Positions 11,701 through 21,637 of a stretch of 64,000 bases of DNA are shown here, piece after piece. Origin of the DNA: Larix kaempferi. Lineage: Eukaryota; Streptophyta; Pinopsida; Pinales; Pinaceae. Position 1 is the first letter of the stretch. Each line of letters starts with the position of its first letter. The DNA lies in the NCBI GenBank assembly GCA_027924585.1, contig BSBM01000068.1, positions 11,877,501-11,941,500 of the forward strand. The letters are read 5' to 3'. The translations under genes were made by a program, and so were the position numbers. The notes under the pieces were generated by a model that was given only the letters and a program-made list of their open reading frames with translations, did not search any database and was not told where the DNA came from.

Positions 11701-13278
11701 GAAGACAACCACAGCTATTGGTCTTGAAGCCACGAGCGATTAAGTAGGAACCCTAACCTCGGCCACCAGTGAAGGAGTTGGCGAATTCTAGGATACATTC
11801 CACGAGGAGGGTGGTTTCAGAAATAAGTGAAAGGGATGCAACAATGGAAGCCGTGACTGGTATGAAATTAGTAGCCGAAAGGATAAAACCCTAAGGTTCT
11901 CACAAAGAAGACTATAACTGTTAAAAAGCACAAACACGACTCCTAAACCTTATCAATGGACAAGCACAGCGAGCTATCTCAGTGTGGGGAGTAGATACCA
12001 CCATGGTTCAGCAAAAATTTGGACAGGGAAAAACCCACAGAGCGGCCGAGCCCGAAGGCGAGGGAAGAAATGAGAAGGAGTGGGGTTAGTCAACCTTTAT
12101 GTTATGAATACGCGGGTGTGATTTAGCCACGTATCCTTTTAATAATTCTCATGCAATGGGTCACTCTTACATAGTTTGTTTACGACGACAATACCATCAT
12201 TTTTCCAATTAAAAAGGGTAATATGGATATTCCATAGGGTCTCCTTACCATATGATTGAATCCATGATTTGAATATTGCAATCAAACGTTGTATAGTGAG
12301 TAACAACACTTTGTCTACGACCCATAATTCAAACAATTGTTTTTAACATTTAACATTTCCATGAGAACATCACCTTGATGCCAAACAAATCATAGTAAGA
12401 GTAATATGAATTATTGCTCGGTGATATTGCTAGATACAATTGAATAGTTTGCTCATAATTTGAATTATAAACATCTTTTAAAAAACCCAATCTTGGAAGT
12501 AGTCTACACCTAAAGGAGATATATCAATAAAGTTAGGGGTGCAATACAAACGCCTTTTGGGTTGATAAAAACCTGTTACGACAATTCCAAATTATCACAA
12601 CAAGTATTCAACTACTTCAGATTCCTTATAGACATTTAAACAAATCACTCAGGATAAACTTATAAATTTAGAATCATTGATATAAAAATAATTTGTTCAA
12701 CTTATACAAGCCTGAGATGATTAGAAGGAGATTTGTAAATGATAGATTATCTAATTAATGCTGACAACAGGTAAGAGATTTATTTTATTATTCTAAATAT
12801 GAGGCGCATCTGTAGTACAGCTATCATCATCACTAGAAGTTTCAAATTCAACAATCGAAAGAATAGAGAAGTTCGTATGCAGAATGCTACCTTCAAACAC
12901 TTGAAAACCGAGTGAGCAAAGACCTTTTATTTGAATGACCTTTTGTACAGCTAATTGGATTATAACATTTTTAAAATTATAATTGTCGCGACCGCACCTT
13001 ACCTGTAGATCTGTAAAGAGAAAAACAGTTCGATGCATTAGCTCGTAAGCTAAGTAAGCCCAGCCTGCTATGGCAAGTTCCCCTGGGGGTTACGACACAA
13101 ATAAAAAAAAACTATTAACAGAAAAGAGATAACCATAATAACATTTAAGTACAACAAAGATCTTTCATACACACTTACAACCAAGTAAGTTAAACAGACA
13201 GTTAAAAGACTGCTTATATATAACATTTATTGCTATCTTAAAAATTTTAAATTTTTCGGAAATTTTCGGGTTTTGACA
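8759..13278 (+). repeat. Chromovirus 5' LTR (4,520 bp)
   Basis: Its ends TGTCACATACC and GTTTTGACA match those of the copy at 25732-30255. Short ORFs of about 65-80 codons occur at the same places in both LTRs and have no recognisable product. The length is unusual: most plant LTRs are 0.3-2 kb. Confidence 0.95.
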
Positions 13279-13280
13279 TG

Positions 13281-13292
13281 TGGTATCAGAGC
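13281..13292 (+). other. Primer-binding site of the chromovirus (Met-tRNA type)
   Basis: TGGTATCAGAGC, two bases downstream of the 5' LTR, is complementary to the 3' end of plant initiator methionine tRNA. It primes minus-strand DNA synthesis. Confidence 0.9.
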
Positions 13293-13446
13293 GAGGCTCA
13301 TACACTAAGCCTGGATGTGACTCCACTAGTTTCCGCACAAACAGTGACCATGAAAGAAAAATTTAAATATACAATGTACTAACTTATATTTCTGTTTCAT
13401 GGAGCAGAGCAGAAAAATTTCCTTTTTCTGAATTTAACAGACAGGT

Positions 13447-14090
13447 ATGGAAAAACTGGGAGAATATGCTGAGCTGGAATCTCCAAACAATGCGACAAGA
13501 CAGATGTCGAGAGAACCTATGACAGAGGAGATAATTGCTCACTCCACGGAACTGATGCATACGATAAAAGGTTTAAAGACGGAAATAGAAATAGTCAAGA
13601 AGGATAATGAAAGAATTTTGAAAACTCAAGAGCAGCTAAATCAGTTATTGATAGAAAAATTTCAGATAGAAGTAAGGAGTAAAAGAGATGACTCAGAAGA
13701 AGCTAGACATCAAAGAGGGTCTAAAAGGATGAAACCAGCTAAATCTGACAGCAGTTCATCATCTGAAGAAAGAAGGGAACAACACAGTTATCGCACTACT
13801 AGTGATAGCAGTGAAGCTGAGCTGCATAACATAAGGAAAAGGTACAGACCTTATGAAGAGATTTCCGGGGAGTTTAAGAAAATAAAACCCCCAACTTTCA
13901 ATGGAGAATCTGAGACAGGAGAAGAGGCAGAATCCTGGTTATCCAGGATGAGAAAATATTTTCAGATCTACAATTACTCAAATCAGCTAAAGGCAAGAAT
14001 GGCCATATATAACCTTTCTGGAAAGGCAGATATATGGTGGCAAGACCTGAAAAGAGTCAAAGGGATTAAAGAAAAAGAAGTCAATTGGAG
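13447..14090 (+). pseudogene. Chromovirus gag, N-terminal part (split)
   Basis: This is the capsid (Gag) precursor start. The first about 75 residues are Glu/Lys-rich and likely coiled-coil, followed by a charged Ser/Glu stretch. Then comes the retrotransposon Gag core, visible as KIKPPTFNGESETGEEAESW and IYNLSGKADIWWQDLKR, which corresponds to the family's 'F.G......A..WL' and 'L.G.A..WW' motifs. The ATG at 13447 lies 155 bases after the primer site and is the first good start. After codon 214 the frame runs into the minus-strand copia LTR at 14091. The open frame continues by chance to 14121, but those last residues are not gag. The rest of gag resumes at 21638 in the same phase. Confidence 0.9.
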
Positions 14091-14738
14091 TGTTAAATTT
14101 TCTGAATTTACTTCAATATGATCTAGGATCTTAACTAAGAGAACAACATGTACAACATATCTACAGCATATCAATCATGGAGACAATAATGCAAGCACAC
14201 AAGAGACACAAAGATTTACTTGGGGAAAACCATAAAGGTGAAAAACCCCAATAACTTCCTCAGAGATAGATAGAGCAATGATACAACCAACCAAGAGATA
14301 GACATAACCTAGCAGCAGATCCTCCTCCTCCATAAGTGCGCCTCTCCTCCTTGAGAGCATGTGTGAGAAGTGAGTGAGTAAATAGAGTGCCTCCCACACT
14401 CTATTTATACTTGACTTGACTTGCCTTTTTACCTAACTCATGTAGGCTCGAACTTTACCACATAACATAATGCTGAGTGGGCCAACCCCCAATAGGGTGG
14501 TCTAATAACCCTTTGACCCACATGGCCGACCCCCAATAGGGTGGTATAATAACCCTTTGACCCACATGACTTATACAGGGCCGACGCCAAATAAGGTGGT
14601 CTAATAACCCATCAAGTATAAGTTACGACACTTACAATATAAATGACGACACTTCCTTATAGAGGAATAATACCATCTCTATAGGAATACAATATACATA
14701 TATGTGAAATACATTCCGAAGTTACATATACATCAACA
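14091..14738 (-). repeat. A1 3' LTR
   Basis: Its 648 bases match those at 20990-21637 with about ten differences. It contains a TATAAATA box on the minus strand at 14402-14409. In minus reading its first 35 bases are identical to the start of the A2 LTR at 44803, which places A1 and A2 in one family. Confidence 0.93.
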
Positions 14739-14750
14739 CTCCCTCTTAAC
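14739..14750 (-). other. A1 polypurine tract
   Basis: On the minus strand 'gttaagagggag' directly precedes the TG of the 3' LTR. It is the expected plus-strand DNA primer. The same purine tract occurs at A2 (51319-51329) and B. Confidence 0.8.
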
Positions 14751-15004
14751 TAGGAAGGTATTTCTCAGCACAGTTCTTCTAGCACAAGTCATCTTCTCTG
14801 GATCATCGTCACTAGATAATCGTCATCGAGTCATCATCATCGTCACTGCTGCTACTATCTCAATCAATCTCTGAATCTACTCGTCATAGGGAGTTCTACA
14901 GAGCCAGTCCTTTTTCATACTGGATGTAGGCCCACCACCTGCAGGTCTTCATCATCACTAGCCATACTGTGGAATCCTCAGGACTTATTACGTGCGTCAC
15001 AAAA

Positions 15005-15600
15005 CCTCGAAAGAGCATCCCAGGATGTTACGGGTACACAACTCCGACCTGTAGGATCTCCCAGGGCGCTATTACATGTGACCCCACCACAAAACCTCGC
15101 AAGAGCATCTCAGGATGTTACGGGTACACAACTCCGACCTGAAATCTCCCAGGGCACAAATTACATGTGGTCCACCACAAAACCTCGCAAGAGCATCTCA
15201 GGATGTTACGGGTACACAACTCCGACCTGAAATCTCCCAGGGCACAAATTACATGTGGTCCACCACAAAACCTCGCAAGAGCATCTCAGGATGTTACGGG
15301 TACACAACTCCGACCTGAAATCTCCCAGGGCGCTATTACATGTGGTCATGGCAAAACCTCGAAAGAGCATCTCAGGATGTTACGGGTACACAACTCCGAC
15401 CTGAAATCTCCCAGGGCCCAAATTACATGCCATAGGAAAAAACCTCGCAAGAGCATCTCAGGATGTTACGGGTACACAACTCCGACCTAAGATCTCCCAG
15501 GGCGCTATTACATGTCCTCCCAGAGCAATGTCTCGAAAGAGCATCCCAGGCTGTTACGGGTACACAACTCCGACCTATAGGATCTCCCAGACATGCTCAT
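15005..15600 (-). repeat. A1 tandem array, seven copies of 86-90 bp
   Basis: The motif 'aggatgttacgggtacacaa' (last copy 'aggctg') recurs starting near 15022, 15111, 15199, 15287, 15373, 15459 and 15547. Units contain 'ccgacctNNNatctcccagg' and 'aaaacctcgNaagagcatc'. The array lies between pol and the purine tract of A1. A related but longer array (about 117 bp) sits at the same place in A2. Confidence 0.9.
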
Positions 15601-15652
15601 CTGCACAACCTGATCCACGGCCACAGAGTATCAGCCTGATACTCACCATACA

Positions 15653-16147
15653 TCATCCTGATGTATCCATGATCATCCTGATCATCATCACTGCAACGTC
15701 CTGCTGCATGTCATCTGGAGCAACATCCTGAAGCTCGTCATCTATGATCATCCTGATCATCATCACTGCAACGTCCTGCTGCATGTCATCTGGAGCAACA
15801 TCCTGAAGCTCGTCATCTATGATCATCCTGATCATCACTGCAACATCCTGCTGCATGTCATCTGGAGCAACATCCTGAAGCTCGTCATCTATGATCATCC
15901 TGATCATCACTGCAACATCCTGCTGCATGTCATCTGGAGCAACATCCTGAAGCTCGTCATCTACGATCATCCTGATCATCATCACTGCAACGTCCTGCTG
16001 CATGTCATCTGGAGCAACATCCTGAAGCTCGTCATCTATGATCATCATGATCATCACTGCAACATCCTGCTGCATGTCATCTGGAGCAACATCCTGAAGC
16101 TCGTCATCTACGATCATCCTGATCATCAATGCAACATCCTGCTGCAT
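15653..16147 (-). CDS. Repeat-encoded 164-residue ORF in A1
   Basis: This frame reads in the sense direction of A1, about 440 bases downstream of its pol frame. It consists of about six near-identical 24-25-residue repeats of the form DDELQDVAPDDMQQDVAVMI, generated by a 72-75-bp minisatellite (15660-16150) whose unit length stays a multiple of three. The product would be acidic, with alternating hydrophobic clusters of Met, Ile and Val. It has no signal peptide and no recognised domain. A2 has only one copy of the unit (about 50489-50550), so the array expanded after the two diverged. An extra ORF 3' of pol occupies the place where some plant copia elements carry an env-like gene, but nothing here resembles one. 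It may be untranslated. Confidence 0.35.
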   Translation of the reverse strand: MQQDVALMIRMIVDDELQDVAPDDMQQDVAVMIMMIIDDELQDVAPDDMQQDVAVMMIRMIVDDELQDVAPDDMQQDVAVMIRMIIDDELQDVAPDDMQQDVAVMIRMIIDDELQDVAPDDMQQDVAVMMIRMIIDDELQDVAPDDMQQDVAVMMIRMIMDTSG

Positions 16148-16150
16148 ACC
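15660..16150 (-). repeat. A1 minisatellite, about six units of 72-75 bp
   Basis: The unit contains 'ctgctgcatgtcatctggag' and 'caacatcctgaagctcgtca'. About six copies follow one another with very few differences. The variation in length (72 or 75) comes from one extra 'atc' and so keeps the frame. Degenerate 'tgatcatcctgatcatc' and 'gtatccacctgatac' repeats continue to about 16500. Confidence 0.9.
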
Positions 16151-16588
16151 AAGTATCTACCTGATACATATCATCATACATGATCCTCCTGATCATCAAT
16201 GCAACATCCTGCTGCATGCCAAGTATCTACCTGATACATATCATCATACATGATCCTCCTGATCATCAATGTATCCACCTGATACAAAACATATGATATT
16301 TATCATCATACATGATCCACCTGATCATACAATGTATCCACCTGATACATATACAGATACATGGTCCAAGCATCCAACATGATGCATATAAAATACATAC
16401 ACATGATCCAACTGATCATATCCAGCATCCAACATGATGCATACATACATACATAAAATGATCTAACTGATCATATCAAGCAGAAACTAGAACATCATCC
16501 TGATGTTCATCATCCAGCGCTTACATCCACAGCCATGTGAAGGATCCTCCTTCCAACATGCTTGGAATGGCTTCAGCAGATGTGTCCA

Positions 16589-17925
16589 TCACTTCTTCCT
16601 CGAAGTGTCCTCGATCTGAATAACGCCAAGCCTCTCTCTGAAGTACTCGAACTTCACCCTGGCTAGTGGCTTCGTCAGCACATCTGCAATCTGCTCGTCC
16701 GTCGCAACATACAGGAGCTTCACAGCTCCTCTCTGCACCATATCCCTAATATAGTGGTATTTGATCTCTATGTGTTTCGACCTGTCATGAAACACTGGGT
16801 TCTCGGACAGCTTCACACAACTCTGGTTATCACAGAAGATACCAGTAGCTTCCAACGGGAGATCAAATAACTCAGACAGTAGCTTCCGTAGCCATACTGC
16901 CTCACAACTAGCTGAACAGGCTGCAACATACTCTGCCTCAGCTGTACTCAGTGCTACGCAGGACTGCTTCCTGCTAAACCAAGAGACCACACCTGATCCC
17001 ATACTGAAGCAACACCCAGATGTGCTCTTCCTGTCTGCAGCACTGCCAACCCAATCTGAATCAACATAACCCTGTAGGTTAAACTTTTGATTCGCTTCAT
17101 ACTTGAGCCCATAATCCACTGTACCCTTTAGGTACCTCAGAACATGCTTTACAGCAACTAGGTGAACACTCCTCGGATCCGTCAGGAACTGGCTCAATGT
17201 GTTCTCAGCAAAGCAAATGTCTGGTCTCGTGTTCGTCAGGTACATCAAGGACCCAATCATCTGACGATACAAAGAGACATCAACCGGCTCAGATGAAGCA
17301 TCACATAGAAGCTTCAGATTCGATGCCATAGGTGTGGCCATGGCCTTGCAATCCATCATCCCGAACCTCTTCAGGATCTCTACTGCATACTTCCCTTATC
17401 GAAGGAAGATTCCATCTGCACTCTGCCACACCTCCATGACAAAAATAGTGCATCATCCCCAAGTTTTTCATCTTGAACTCGGTAGTAAGCTTTCGCTGCG
17501 TGTCGGCCATCAATCTATCTTCACTTGTAACAAACAGGTTATCCGCATACAAAAGTAGTATCACTGGATTGCCTTCCTCAACCTTGTAGTAAAGGTTGGA
17601 ATCCTCTTTACTCTTGGTAACGCCCAAAGTGGATAGAAAGCTATCTATCCTACCATACCAAGTTCTGCACACATATCTGACTACAACATGCTGTCTTGAA
17701 ATCCATCTGGTGCATCTTCTATTTCATCACGTTTATATTTCTCAATGTTGCCATCTGCAATATGCTTGATCTGATAGTTCCATTTGGAAGTCATAACAAA
17801 CTTCCCTTCACGTCTTGGGACTGCAACCCAAACATCATTCTTCATGATCGACGGATCATGGCATTCCATTTCTTCATCCCAGATCCTGGGAACTTCAATA
17901 TCTTCAATAGATATCTTTATTGCTG
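16589..17925 (-). pseudogene. A1 pol remnant: partial RT and intact RNase H
   Basis: Read on the minus strand. Residues 17869-17681 give the RT start (SIMKNDVW, then a SKWNYQIKHIADG block), after which two internal stretches present in A2 are missing. The frame at 17672-17301 gives RTWYGRIDSFLSTLG and LLYADNLFVTSED. The copia catalytic box YVDD has become YADN, losing an essential aspartate. A frame change near 17410 leads into a 256-codon open frame (17359-16589) with the end of RT, RNase H (GYVDSDWVGSAADRKSTSG, ALSTAEAEYVAA) and the usual C-terminus ADVLTKPLARVKFEYFRERL. A1 cannot make functional RT, yet its RNase H region is fully open. Confidence 0.9.
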
Positions 17926-17939
17926 AACAAATGTTGTAG

Positions 17940-18610
17940 TTCTTCTTTTGTAGGAGATGGCATACGATCTTTCCTACACAACAAGTTAAATTGCATGATT
18001 AGAAAACATCTCATAGTTTTCAGAACAAATTCTTACACATAAAGAAATATGCCATACAGTCATGCAATTATCTTAGCCAATGCTTCAATACAACATTTAT
18101 CCATATTCCGTAACTTTCTAGATGCCTTCCAATCTCTACCAGAACATTGTTAAGAGTGTGCACAACTCCCAACATGTCAGCAAAGAGGTTTCATTCTAGA
18201 TAAGTAGCAATGGAATGTTGTACAGTGCCATAGGCCACTTACCCATGCATATTAGGAGTATACTGTTCATCAATGCAATTATTCTAATATGCATAATACA
18301 CAACCTAGTTCTAGGAACATCAGTATATACATTATTGAACAGTATTATTTAAGAAATGACAATTCAAATACTTATCTTTGTTTGTTCATTGGGTGGACTC
18401 CCTCTGAGTCTTCGCTTCCTTGCAGGAGCTGCTGGAGTCCTAATATGAAGTAGCTTCTTCTACACCTTTCTGTTGTGGGATGTAGAGAGATGGTCAACTC
18501 CCTCTGAATATCTGCATCCTTGCATAAACCACTGGAGTGTACTCCCTCTTGATCTTTGCTTCCTGGATTACCTGTCCTTGAACTTACATTCATCCTTGGT
18601 TCCTATGCAT
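17940..18610 (-). other. Intron-like spacer shared by copia elements A1 and B
   Basis: This part of A1 aligns by eye with 53495-54020 in B, with blocks such as 'ctagatgccttcca', 'ctctacca' and 'aagaggtttcat'. On the minus strand both copies have a GTAAGT (near 18241 in A1, 53789 in B) and, about 270 bases later, a pyrimidine-rich stretch ending in GTAG (near 17977 and 53510). Before the GTAAGT both contain a short Arg/Pro-rich frame (TPAAPARKRRLRGSP in A1). In A2 the corresponding place holds protease and integrase coding sequence without such a spacer. It may be a captured host fragment or a feature of a non-autonomous subfamily. Confidence 0.5.
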
Positions 18611-19526
18611 GCTTATTGTGTTATCCTTGTGATCTCATATAAAATCATACATTCATTAGTATACTATTAAAACACAATAATCTCAAGCATGTATAGTCAT
18701 GATCATTTCAAACAGAAAATAATAAGCATTAGCATTCAAGGTTTATGTAGAATTCTTAAGGTTAGTCAAATCATAAGAAACATAACATGTCTAAACCTGT
18801 AATTACTCAAACCTATGACTCTTCAGGTTAGTTGAATCATCAATCAAGATAAGAGATATATTATGCATAAAACCTGTGATTATTCAAACCTATACCTTCA
18901 TGATTCTTCTGGTTAGTCATATCATCAATTAAGGTAAGAAACATAATATGCATACAATCATGATTATTCAAACCTGTGACTTCATGAATAATCATTATCA
19001 ACAATAGTATAAGATCCTAACACAAGGTAAGATTCTATCTTGATATAGGAAAAACATACTTGGATTAGCATGCTAGCTATTTATGTCTAACATACTCACA
19101 TGATGTCTTCTTGTTCTTCTTCAATGACTTGTGCTAGTAACCTGTATATCTCATAGGTTAACTATTACAAAACCAAGTTATACATACCTCGTAAATGGAT
19201 CTTCTATGAGATCCATGACAATGGATGAATCTTTGTCCTCATGTTATCATGATCATATGTTCTTGGACCAAAACATGATTTGTCTTTCTTGGTGTACCTT
19301 TCATGTTAGTAGACAACATAAACCTCATACAACACCATAATGCATTAGTACAATCATAAGTGTCAACACCCTAACCAATGAATATCTTCTATCATGCATT
19401 CATAATTTTGTTAAGGTGATACGACAAATCTAAAATCAAAATTGTACTAACCGTAATAACATGAAGACAAACATATCATAAACTTAATCATGGACAAATA
19501 TCGAAACATACCTCGATGAGTCATAC
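18611..19526 (-). other. A1 internal non-coding stretch
   Basis: AT-rich sequence with loosely repeated phrases such as 'attattcaaacctNtga' and 'ggttagtNNaatcatNaa' (about 18770-18990). No protein frame is recognised. It separates the short gag remnant from the shared spacer, in the region where A2 encodes the rest of Gag, protease and integrase. Confidence 0.5.
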
Positions 19527-19650
19527 CTGTCGAGATCGCTTGAAATCTTCTTATGTAAGGCCTTAGCCTCATCTCCCTCTGAAACAGGAACTTCTTCACC
19601 TATGTAGGTGACCAATCCATTTTCTTCTAGGATTAACCCAATCCACTTGA
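19527..19650 (-). pseudogene. A1 gag remnant
   Basis: On the minus strand the frame gives IGLILEENGLVTYIGEEVP followed by an ALHKK motif. This matches A2 Gag (IGLILEENKLDTYISSEVP, then DLHKK). Only about 40 residues are kept of the roughly 265 in A2. The match stops at a CGACAG/GTATGA sequence that looks like a splice donor, after which unrelated DNA follows. Confidence 0.75.
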
Positions 19651-20251
19651 TGTGCAAGAACTGGACCTGGAGCTGGATATGGGTTTGTCAGAGAAACCCC
19701 AAAAATTCAAACTTTGAATTTCAAACTTCCGAAAGGATAGAAATATGCACCTTGATGAGCTGATCAAATTGGTATATTCATAATTTGAAAACTGCAAAGT
19801 TTCACTCCTCAATTTTGCCTTTGAAACTTCCGGATTCACTGGACGTGACCCTGAACTGGGGTTTGATGAATCCCACTCTTTTTCCCAATCAAAAGGTTTG
19901 ATCCAAAGCTCTAAGCTTCTATTTTTCTGAGGAGCTTCTAGCCGTGGTCTCAGATTTCAAAAATTCCCATTTTTACAGAAGCCCTAATTTTCCACTTTCC
20001 TGATCAAAGTCCCGAACTAGGGTCTGATCAAGCCCGGCCTTCTGCCCAACAAAAAATTTTGATTTTGGTCTCTAAATTTTTATTTTGATGAGTAGCATTC
20101 AGCCGTGGTCTCCGATTACAAAAATTCCAACTTTCTTCAAAGCCCTAAATTCCGGAAGCCATGAATGAAGGTACCAAAAAATAATTCTGTTTTGACAGAA
20201 ATATGTACCTGATTGTTTCTGCTGTAACTCCGAAATTTTTGATCCACAGGG

Positions 20252-20640
20252 TCTGAAAACATTTTCTGAGATATCCTGACCTGTTAGCTTTCCATCCTGA
20301 CAGGTCTGACCTCAATTGGATTTTCTGAGAGAGATTTATGCCAAATGTCGCAACGTGACCTGTTTTGGGATAAAACAGAAGAGCGAACTTGTACGACGTT
20401 CCACGTGTCACTTTTTCAACTTCGGCCTCTGAAAACGTTTTCTGAGATATCTCGGCCTGTTATCTTTCCATATTGACAAGTCTGACCTCAATTGGACTCT
20501 TTGAGAGAGAGTTATGCCAAGTGTCGCAACGTGACCTGTTTATGGGATAATACAGGAGAGAGAACTTGTACGACGTGCCACGTGTCACTGGTTCAACTTC
20601 GGCCTCTGAAAAAGTTTTCTGAGATAGTACAGACTGTGTA
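20252..20640 (-). repeat. A1 leader repeat, 176-177 bp, two copies plus a partial third
   Basis: Units start with 'tctgaaaa' at 20252, 20428 and 20605. They include 'gtcgcaacgtgacctgtttt' and a 'cacgtgtcac' motif. The array lies in the untranslated leader between the primer site and the gag remnant. The two small minus-strand ORFs here only reflect the duplication. A2's leader lacks it. Confidence 0.85.
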
Positions 20641-20977
20641 CTACCTGTCACTTTTTACTAAATTTCATTTGGAGCTTCCTATCCCAAGTTATGACCTTTT
20701 TCCCAAGGTCACCTGATTTTGACTCAGATGTGGAAGAGGCAGAAACCCTATATTGCACAGGTCATAAATCACAAAGTACAACGAATTAGAGGTTGTCCTT
20801 TGGACACAAGGTACCTGGAGATTTAATCTTCGTCCTGCAACAATTTCAGATCCGAAAACTTCGCCAAAACGGATTTATAGCGAAAGTTCTACGATGACTG
20901 GTTTTTGCTATATCAAGCCCTAGCATCGTAAGTGCAACAAGTGTAATACATGCCATATCATGCCTTCTTTCAGGCTA

Positions 20978-20989
20978 GCTCTGATACCA
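20978..20989 (-). other. A1 primer-binding site
   Basis: On the minus strand TGGTATCAGAGC directly follows the 5' LTR (which ends at 20990 in plus coordinates). It is of the initiator-Met-tRNA type and fixes the orientation of A1. Confidence 0.9.
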
Positions 20990-21637
20990 TGTTAAATTTT
21001 TTGAATTTACTTCAATATGATCTAGGATCTTAACTGAGAGAACAACATGTACAGCATATCTACAGCATATCAATCATGGAGACAATAATGCAAGCACACA
21101 AGAGACACAAAGATTTACTTGGGGAAAACCATAAAGGTGAAAAACCCCAATAACTTCCTCAGAGATAGATAGAGCAATGATACAACCAACCAAGAGATAG
21201 ACATAACCTAGCAGCAGATCCTCCTCCTCCATAAGTGCGCCTCTCCTCTTTGAGAGCATGTGTGAGAAGTGAGTGAGTAAATAGAGTGCCTCCCACACTC
21301 TATTTATACTTGACTTGACTTGCCTTTTTACCTAACTCATGTAGGCTCGAACTTTACCACATAACATAATGCTGAGTGGGTCGACCCCCAATAGGGTGGT
21401 CTAATAACCCTTTGACCCACATGGCCGACCCCCAATAGGGTGGTCTAATAACCCTTTGACCCACATGACTTATACAGGGCCGACGCCAAATAAGGTGGTC
21501 TAATAACCCATCAAGTATAAGTTACGACACTTACAATATAAATGACGACACTTCCTTATAGAGGAATAATACCATCTCTATAGGAATAAAATATACATAT
21601 ATGTGAAATACATTCCGAAGTTACATATACATCAACA
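20990..21637 (-). repeat. A1 5' LTR with TATA box
   Basis: This 648-bp LTR carries a TATAAATA box on the minus strand at 21301-21308 and would drive transcription leftward through A1. It is followed by the TGGAG target copy at 21638-21642. Confidence 0.93.

Larger units (their letters stand above)
14091..21637 (-). mobile_element. Copia element A1, non-autonomous, nested in chromovirus gag
   Basis: LTRs of 648 bp each (14091-14738 and 20990-21637) have TGTTAAATTTT and CATCAACA ends in plus-strand reading. They are flanked by a 5-bp duplication, TGGAG (14086-14090 and 21638-21642). A reversed Met-tRNA primer site lies at 20978-20989 and a purine tract at 14739-14750, so the element reads on the minus strand. 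Inside, in its own 5'-3' order, are a leader with 176-bp repeats, a short gag remnant, an intron-like spacer, a deleted RT, an open RNase H region, a 72-75-bp minisatellite and an 86-90-bp repeat array. Protease and integrase are absent. The LTRs differ at only about ten positions, so this already defective element inserted recently and must have used enzymes from another copy. Confidence 0.93.

Noticed and set aside
14175-14399. 74-codon minus-strand ORF, repeated at 21074-21298
   Set aside because: Inside both LTRs of copia A1. It is duplicated because the LTR is duplicated, not because it is a gene.
15115-15490. Plus-strand ORFs with repeated LKSPRAQITCG
   Set aside because: They read through the 86-90-bp tandem array on the antisense strand of A1.
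15653-16147. Env-like gene in copia A1
   Set aside because: The position fits, but there is no signal peptide, transmembrane segment or coiled-coil typical of env-like ORFs. It is only minisatellite read-through.
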